Positions 59,299-64,000 of a stretch of DNA of 64,000 bases are shown one piece after another. The DNA comes from JAWKMZ01 sp041391965 (lineage in GTDB: Bacteria > Bacteroidota > Bacteroidia > Flavobacteriales > Flavobacteriaceae): assembly GCA_041391965.1 (NCBI GenBank), contig JAWKMZ010000002.1, forward strand, positions 372,001 through 436,000, in the 5' to 3' direction. The position numbers and the translations under genes are program-made. The notes under the pieces were generated by a model. It had not been told where the DNA came from. It searched no databases and saw only the letters and a list, made by a program, of their open reading frames with translations. The stretch's first letter is position 1; every line of letters begins with the position of its first letter.

Positions 59299-59428
59299 AA
59301 GCTTAAATATTTAAATTTTATGGATTAAAGTAAGTGATAAATATATTATTTTTTGAATAACATTCCTAATATGTAACTGTTAATTTAGTTTGTTTGCCTT
59401 TAGTTGTATATTTTATAAGCTTTTTTAG

Positions 59429-59436
59429 TACGTTTG
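59429..59436 (+). promoter_or_regulatory. -7 promoter element for the polyprenyl synthetase gene
   Basis: TACGTTTG is an exact TAnnTTTG match 27 bp before the TTG start at 59464. It overlaps an upstream in-frame TTG (59434), which therefore cannot be the start. Confidence 0.5.
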
Positions 59437-59463
59437 TTGTTATTAACAATAGCTATTTCACAT

Positions 59464-60441
59464 TTGAAAATTGTAGAACAAATAAAGCAGCCTATTGCCT
59501 ATGAGATGGAACTTTTTGAACAAAAGTTCTTGCTTTCTATGTCTTCAAAAGTGGCATTGTTAAACCGCATTACACATTACATTGTTAATAGAAAAGGTAA
59601 GCAAATGCGACCTATGTTTGTGTTTTTGGTGGCCAAAATGGTTGATAATGGTCAAGTTATTGAACGTACCTATAGAGGTGCTTCGGTTATTGAGCTTATT
59701 CATACTGCAACCCTTGTTCATGATGATGTGGTGGATGATAGTAATAGACGTCGTGGTTTTTTCTCCATTAATGCACTTTGGAAAAACAAAATTGCAGTGC
59801 TAATTGGCGATTATTTATTGTCTAAAGGTCTTTTACTTTCTATTGATAATAACGATTTTGATTTGCTTAAAATCATTTCTGTTGCAGTTCGTGAGATGAG
59901 TGAAGGTGAGTTACTTCAAATAGAAAAAGCACGTCAATTAGATATTACTGAAACGGTTTATTATGATATTATTCGTCAAAAAACGGCAACACTTATTGCC
60001 GCTTGTTGTAGTCTTGGAGCCGCTTCTGTCAAACCAAATTCGACAGATGTGGAAACCATGCGCAAATTTGGTGAATTGATTGGAATGGCATTTCAAATTA
60101 AAGATGATTTGTTTGATTATGGCAATGAAGCCATTGGTAAACCAACAGGTATTGACATCAAAGAACAAAAAATGACCTTGCCTCTAATTTATGTTTTAAA
60201 TACATGTTCTGACAAAGAAAAAAAATGGCTCATCAATTCCGTGAAAAATCACAATAAAGACAAACAACGTGTTAAAGACGTTATTGATTTTGTAAAAGCT
60301 AATGGTGGGTTAGACTATGCAGTTTCTAAAATGAAACAATTTCAAACGGAAGCTTTAAACATCCTCCAAAACTATCCAGATTCAGATTATAAAAGTTCAT
60401 TAGAATTGATGGTGAACTATGTGATTGATCGAAAAAAATAA
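59464..60441 (+). CDS. Polyprenyl diphosphate synthase (TTG start)
   Basis: 325 residues. Trans-prenyltransferase with the first aspartate motif in LVHDDVVDDSNRRRG and the second in FQIKDDLFDYGNEA, plus RGKQMRPMFVFLVA near the N-terminus. It builds the isoprenoid tail, probably of the quinone or the undecaprenyl-type carrier; chain length cannot be told. I choose TTG at 59464 because it gives the N-terminus KIVEQIKQPIAYEMELFEQK usual for flavobacterial homologues; the next ATG (59503) would remove 13 of these residues. Confidence 0.9.
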   Translation: MKIVEQIKQPIAYEMELFEQKFLLSMSSKVALLNRITHYIVNRKGKQMRPMFVFLVAKMVDNGQVIERTYRGASVIELIHTATLVHDDVVDDSNRRRGFFSINALWKNKIAVLIGDYLLSKGLLLSIDNNDFDLLKIISVAVREMSEGELLQIEKARQLDITETVYYDIIRQKTATLIAACCSLGAASVKPNSTDVETMRKFGELIGMAFQIKDDLFDYGNEAIGKPTGIDIKEQKMTLPLIYVLNTCSDKEKKWLINSVKNHNKDKQRVKDVIDFVKANGGLDYAVSKMKQFQTEALNILQNYPDSDYKSSLELMVNYVIDRKK

Positions 60442-60546
60442 TTTAAAGTATTAAAAATTAATAACTTATAAAATTATTTTTAGCTCCAAGCAACCTTTTG
60501 CATAAAATTTGCGTCTTTATAAATAGAAGACCTAATAAAACCGCTT

Positions 60547-61122
60547 TTGAAAGTCATTCAACTTCATAATAGCAATACAAAGCTTATTGATAAAGCAGCG
60601 AAAAATAATCGCGAAGCACAGCATATTTTGTATGAAGTGCATGCGCCAAAAATGCTAAGTGTGTGTCGTTATTATGTAAAAGATGTTCAAAAAGCTGAAG
60701 AGGTGTTGTTAAATGGATTTTTTAAAGCCTTTACTAATCTTAAACGTTTTAAAAACGAAGGTAGTTTTGAAGGTTGGCTCCGAAAAATTATGGTTAGAGA
60801 AGCCATTTCGTTTTTAAGGCAGCAAAAACAGATTGAGTTTTCTGTTGATGACGTTCAAACTCATCATACATACACCAACAATATTGATACAGAAATTGAA
60901 TTGAATGAAATTCAGCAGCTGATTGACCAATTGCCTGAAGGTTACAAAATGGTATTTGTCATGTATGCTGTTGAAGGTTATAAACACATTGAAATTGCCG
61001 AATTACTAAACATAACAGAAGGCACTTCAAAATCACAATTATTTAAAGCAAGACAACTGCTACAAGAAAAAATAATGAAACTCAACAAACCAAAAATTGA
61101 CACCAATGAAGTTAGAAGATAA
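60547..61122 (+). CDS. ECF-type RNA polymerase sigma factor (TTG start)
   Basis: 191 residues. Region 2: VCRYYVKDVQKAEEVLLNGF, FKAFTNLKRFKNEGSFEGWL, RKIMVREAISFLRQQKQ. Region 4: IQQLIDQLPEGYKMVFVMYA, EGYKHIEIAELLNITEGTSK, SQLFKARQLLQEKI. The only start that keeps the usual N-terminus is TTG at 60547; the first internal ATG is about 34 codons in. It overlaps the next gene, a single-pass membrane protein, the common arrangement for an ECF sigma and its regulator. TAAAATTTG near 60508 is an imperfect -7 candidate. Confidence 0.9.
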   Translation: MKVIQLHNSNTKLIDKAAKNNREAQHILYEVHAPKMLSVCRYYVKDVQKAEEVLLNGFFKAFTNLKRFKNEGSFEGWLRKIMVREAISFLRQQKQIEFSVDDVQTHHTYTNNIDTEIELNEIQQLIDQLPEGYKMVFVMYAVEGYKHIEIAELLNITEGTSKSQLFKARQLLQEKIMKLNKPKIDTNEVRR

Positions 61123-61852
61123 CCTTAAAGAAACGTTGGAAGGCAGAACCCTTCAACCTTCAGAAAACACATGGAATGCTTTGGCAAAACAATTAGATGC
61201 ACACAATAAAAAGCAACATAAAAAACTGTTTTGGTGGTTTGGTATTGCTGCAAGTATTGTTGGAGTTGTGCTTATATCGACTTTGTTTTTTAAGAATACA
61301 ATTACTGATATATCCAAGCCTACACTTGTTGAAACTCAAAAAACCATTAAAGATGTCAATGACAATAATGTAGTTAAATTGCAAGAGCAAGTTGCTGAAA
61401 CGGTTGATATGACTAATAAAATTATTGAAACACCAAAACAAGAAATTAAAACATCATTTCAAAAAACCCAAAAGATTATAACATCTGAAAATCATAAAGA
61501 AGCCATTGCGCAAACACAACCCAAAACAGAAAACAACAATAAGCCACTTGAAATTTTAAATGCTGAAACAATTTTAGAAGATTTGAAAGTAGAAAGTATA
61601 GTTGCTCAAATTAATGATTTAAAAGAAAAAGGAACAATTTCTGATGAAGCTATTGATGCGCTTTTAAACCAAGCCCAAAAAGAAATAACCTTACAAAAAT
61701 TATATAATGAAGATGTTAAAACGGTTGATGCTAATGCCTTGTTACAAGACGTTGAAACAGATTTGCAACAATCGTTTAGAGACAAAGTTTTTGAAGCTTT
61801 GCAAACCAGTTACGACAAAGTGAAAACTGCAGTTGCACAACGTAACAATTAA
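61106..61852 (+). CDS. Single-pass membrane protein, probable anti-sigma-type regulator
   Basis: 248 residues. A short cytoplasmic N-terminus (LEDNLKETLEGRTLQPSENT then WNALAKQLD), basic residues, one transmembrane helix at about 42-62 (FGIAASIVGVVLISTLFF), then a long charged, mostly helical outer part rich in Lys, Glu and Gln. Position and topology fit an anti-sigma factor for the overlapping ECF gene (17 bp overlap), but no zinc-binding anti-sigma motif is visible, so the assignment is by context. Confidence 0.65.
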   Translation: MKLEDNLKETLEGRTLQPSENTWNALAKQLDAHNKKQHKKLFWWFGIAASIVGVVLISTLFFKNTITDISKPTLVETQKTIKDVNDNNVVKLQEQVAETVDMTNKIIETPKQEIKTSFQKTQKIITSENHKEAIAQTQPKTENNNKPLEILNAETILEDLKVESIVAQINDLKEKGTISDEAIDALLNQAQKEITLQKLYNEDVKTVDANALLQDVETDLQQSFRDKVFEALQTSYDKVKTAVAQRNN

Positions 61853-61880
61853 AATTTAAATCAATTAAAAACAAACAGTT

Positions 61881-62954
61881 ATGAACACAATTACAAAAAC
61901 CATTGTGCTTATGAGCATGTGCTTAGTTGTATCGACAATCAAGGCGCAAGACAGCATTCAAAAGCCTAATAATTCATCAAAAATTGAGACTTTGCAAGAT
62001 TTAAAAGAGGCTATTAAAAATGAAGAACGTGCCTATTTGAAGACCGAAGTTGAAGCGATTAATCAGCGCTTAGATAAAGGAGAAATTACCAATGAACAAG
62101 CCGAAAATCTTAAAAAAGAAGCCGCTAAAAAACGTGCTTTAAACATTGAAAACCGAATAGCAATTATTGACAATAAAATTGAATTGTTGAAGCGAAATGG
62201 TGATGATTTTGAAGATCATATAAATGATAAATCTCAAGTTGTCATTAGATTAGGAACAAATGATGAGGTCGATAATTTGTTTTATATAGGCAAAAAAAAC
62301 AAAATTAAAAAGTATGATAGACGAACCACCAATGCATTTGTTTGGGCATTTGGATTAAACAACGTAATTACAGATGGTCAATCTATAGGTGATTCTTATA
62401 ATGTTTTAGGTTCAGGATTTGTAGAGTTAGGTTGGTCATGGAAAACACGAGTGTTTAAAGAATCAAATGCGATGAGAATTAAATACGGATTTTCATTTCA
62501 ATGGAATAAGCTTAACCCAAAAGACAATCAGTATTTTGTTCAAAATGGGAATATAACCACTTTAGAAACATTTCCTTCCGAATTAAGAAAATCAGAATTT
62601 AGAATGACCAATTTAGTATTTCCTGTGTATTTTGAATTTGGACCTTCTAAGAAAATTGAAAAAGAGACTTATTTTAGATATAGTACTTATAATAAATTCA
62701 AAATAGGAATAGGTGGTTATGCAGGTTTTAATATTGGTACACAGCAAAAATTGAAGTATAAAGAAGATGGCGATCGCGTCAAACAAAAAATCAAAAAAGA
62801 TTATAACACATCCGATTTTGTTTACGGTTTAGGTGCTTACATTGGCTTTGGAAGCACAAGTTTGTATGCAAAATATGATGTATCACCAATTTTCAAAGGC
62901 CAATTGGTTGACCAAAACAACATCTCTTTAGGACTTAGATTTGATTTTGATTAA
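61881..62954 (+). CDS. Secreted outer-membrane beta-barrel-like protein of the ECF sigma operon
   Basis: 357 residues, signal peptide ending STIKAQ. The N-terminal third is helical and charged (LKEAIKNEERAYLKTEVEAI and EQAENLKKEAAKKRALNIEN, probably coiled coil). From about residue 140 it becomes an alternating beta pattern (FVWAFGLNNVI, FVELGWSWKTRVF, MRIKYGFSFQWNKL, FKIGIGGYAGFNIGTQQ, FVYGLGAYIGFGSTSLYAKY) ending LGLRFDFD. It looks like an outer-membrane barrel with a periplasmic stalk. It starts 28 bp after the membrane regulator and is probably a target or partner of that signalling pair (inference). Confidence 0.8.
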   Translation: MNTITKTIVLMSMCLVVSTIKAQDSIQKPNNSSKIETLQDLKEAIKNEERAYLKTEVEAINQRLDKGEITNEQAENLKKEAAKKRALNIENRIAIIDNKIELLKRNGDDFEDHINDKSQVVIRLGTNDEVDNLFYIGKKNKIKKYDRRTTNAFVWAFGLNNVITDGQSIGDSYNVLGSGFVELGWSWKTRVFKESNAMRIKYGFSFQWNKLNPKDNQYFVQNGNITTLETFPSELRKSEFRMTNLVFPVYFEFGPSKKIEKETYFRYSTYNKFKIGIGGYAGFNIGTQQKLKYKEDGDRVKQKIKKDYNTSDFVYGLGAYIGFGSTSLYAKYDVSPIFKGQLVDQNNISLGLRFDFD

Positions 62955-62978
62955 AAATTTGAGTGTGTCTTTAAAAAA

Positions 62979-63007
62979 GTATTTTCTATATAGAGAATGC
63001 TTTTTTT
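62979..63007. terminator. Bidirectional terminator
   Basis: GTATTTTCT (62979-62987) pairs with AGAGAATGC (62992-63000) through two G-T wobbles, followed by seven T on +. Six A just before it give the minus strand its T run, so it serves the convergent hypothetical gene too. Confidence 0.85.
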
Positions 63008-63530
63008 AGTTTTCTTTTTTTGCAATTTTAGTAAACAATGCTTTGCAAATTGTTTTTGACGAAATATCTGTAAATACTTGATAAATCTTAGGTAAAACCT
63101 CATCTTTTAAAGTTTCTAATTGATATGTTTTAGAATAATCTATATCAAAGTTTAAGTATAATTTTAAAGGATGATTTTCAGAAACAGTTTCTAATTTTTT
63201 GCTTAAAAGATGCTTTGCAAATTGATTGAATATATTTTCTTTAGTTACTTTATTGTTATACTTTAAATTAACTTTTAGAATAAAATAGTAACTATGGTAA
63301 AGGTGATCATAAGATTTTAAACATTTAGTTATACTTTTTTCAATATTATCATTCTTTGAAACATCATCATACATCATAATATAAAATTGGTCAACGCCAT
63401 ATTTTGAATAATCAATTTGAGTGTAATCTATTTTTTGACCTTCAAACATAAAAGAATTAATAGTTTTTTTTTGAGAGAAACCTAAAACGTTAATCGATAA
63501 AAAAGTAAGTAATAAGAATTTGTTCATCAT
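63006..63530 (-). CDS. Secreted hypothetical protein
   Basis: 174 residues from the ATG at 63530 (or 173 from the next codon), giving signal peptide MMNKFLLLTFLSINVLGFSQ. The frame extends upstream to an ATG at 63689, which would overlap the divergent dnaG start and add 53 residues before the signal peptide, so I reject it. The mature part has no recognised family: SMALL, Lys/Tyr-rich, with one Cys near the middle (ITKCLKSYDHLYHSYYF) and one near the end (SSKTICKALFTKI). AT content is high even for this window. Confidence 0.7.
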   Translation of the reverse strand: MMNKFLLLTFLSINVLGFSQKKTINSFMFEGQKIDYTQIDYSKYGVDQFYIMMYDDVSKNDNIEKSITKCLKSYDHLYHSYYFILKVNLKYNNKVTKENIFNQFAKHLLSKKLETVSENHPLKLYLNFDIDYSKTYQLETLKDEVLPKIYQVFTDISSKTICKALFTKIAKKEN

Positions 63531-63673
63531 AATCTGGTTGTTTGTTGCATCTATAATAAAGAATACAAGCCAAAATATACATTTTTTTAAAAAACTCAAC
63601 CAAGATATTGAGTTTAATTTTTTTACACTAAGTTTTATAGTATTTTTATAGCCTACTAATAATTCAATTTTTT

Positions 63674-64000
63674 TTGATTTCAAAATCATCCATAGAACAA
63701 GTTTTTGAAACTGCTCGTGTAGAGGAGGTTATTGGCGATTTTGTACAACTCAAAAAAGCAGGTAGCAATTACAAAGGCTTAAGTCCGTTTAGTGATGAGC
63801 GTTCACCGAGTTTTATGGTCTCTCCAGTAAAACAAATTTGGAAAGATTTTAGTAGCGGAAAAGGAGGGAATGCAGTCACTTTTTTAATGGAACACGAGCA
63901 TTTTACTTATCCAGAAGCTATCAAATATTTGGCTAAAAAGTACCATATTGAAATAGAAGAAACCGAGCAAACCAACGAGCAAAAAGAAGAAGCTAATGAA
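63674..64000 (+). CDS. dnaG: DNA primase, N-terminal part (cut by the window end)
   Basis: 109 codons are visible from a TTG start. The N-terminus ISKSSIEQVFETARVEEVIG, then FVQLKKAGSNYKGLSPFSDE and KQIWKDFSSGKGGNAVTFLM, aligns with the DnaG zinc-binding domain. However, the CPFH pair is SPFS and the second Cys pair (C-x2-C) is D-x2-S, so all four zinc ligands are missing. The polymerase (TOPRIM) domain lies beyond the window. No ATG fits: the frame opens with ISKS directly after the TTG, and the first internal ATG is about 48 codons in. Confidence 0.9.
   Translation, partial: MISKSSIEQVFETARVEEVIGDFVQLKKAGSNYKGLSPFSDERSPSFMVSPVKQIWKDFSSGKGGNAVTFLMEHEHFTYPEAIKYLAKKYHIEIEETEQTNEQKEEANE

Noticed and set aside
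62979..63007. Hairpin as a regulatory element of the hypothetical gene
   Set aside because: Convergent position and T/A runs on both sides are fully explained by a bidirectional terminator.
63531..63689. Upstream extension of the minus-strand hypothetical gene
   Set aside because: It would put 53 residues before a good signal peptide and overlap the start of dnaG.

Overview
The window looks like a chromosomal segment of a gliding marine-type member of the Flavobacteriaceae (Bacteroidota). The evidence is AT-rich DNA, many genes whose products carry type IX secretion system (T9SS) sorting domains, a PorP/SprF protein, GldA, a GLPGLI protein, the short 287-residue Bacteroidota RpoD, absence of clear Shine-Dalgarno sequences, and several promoters with the Bacteroidota -7 element TAnnTTTG. 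I see no phage, insertion sequence, CRISPR array or rRNA operon. Genus cannot be fixed by reading alone.

Layout. (1) 1-23.3 kb is a surface-protein region. Two cassettes each pair a TPR sensor-like gene with a T9SS-exported protein (58-4963 and 5296-14194). The second continues into a PorP/SprF gene and a PorE-like OmpA gene (14271-17095). A 1978-residue repeat protein with a type B sorting domain follows (17366-23302). (2) 23.4-30.3 kb is housekeeping: an MtfA-like peptidase, rpe, rpoD, a GLPGLI/TonB-type receptor pair and tRNA-Tyr. (3) 30.4-40.6 kb is methionine/SAM metabolism. metK and a five-gene operon (PLP sulfur enzyme, homoserine dehydrogenase, MetH in two pieces, MetF) diverge from a 514-bp control region. 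That region holds a clear SAM-I riboswitch facing the operon and, on the other strand, a sequence matching the SAM-II class facing metK. Palindromic repeats are scattered through the operon, one of them in frame inside metH. (4) 40.6-43.4 kb holds a PagL-like lipid A deacylase, a DUF2807 lipoprotein and gldA. (5) 43.4-47.6 kb is the Phe/Tyr operon (pheA, aminotransferase, tyrA, DAHP synthase-chorismate mutase). In front of it is what reads as a complete ribosome-mediated attenuator: a 23-codon leader peptide with 8 aromatic residues in 11 codons, an antiterminator segment, and a terminator that ends at the pheA start codon. (6) 47.7-57.8 kb holds rsgA, dtd, two transglutaminase-fold proteins (one without catalytic residues), a MazG-like protein, aroA, queA and rlmN. 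(7) 57.8-64 kb holds another T9SS protein, a polyprenyl synthetase, an ECF sigma operon, a secreted hypothetical protein and the start of dnaG, whose zinc ligands are all replaced.

The strongest candidates for undescribed biology are the aromatic-codon attenuator before pheA, the back-to-back SAM-II-like and SAM-I control of metK and the met operon, and the palindromic elements that sit in frame in, and at the split point of, metH. All functional statements come from reading motifs; no database search was run.
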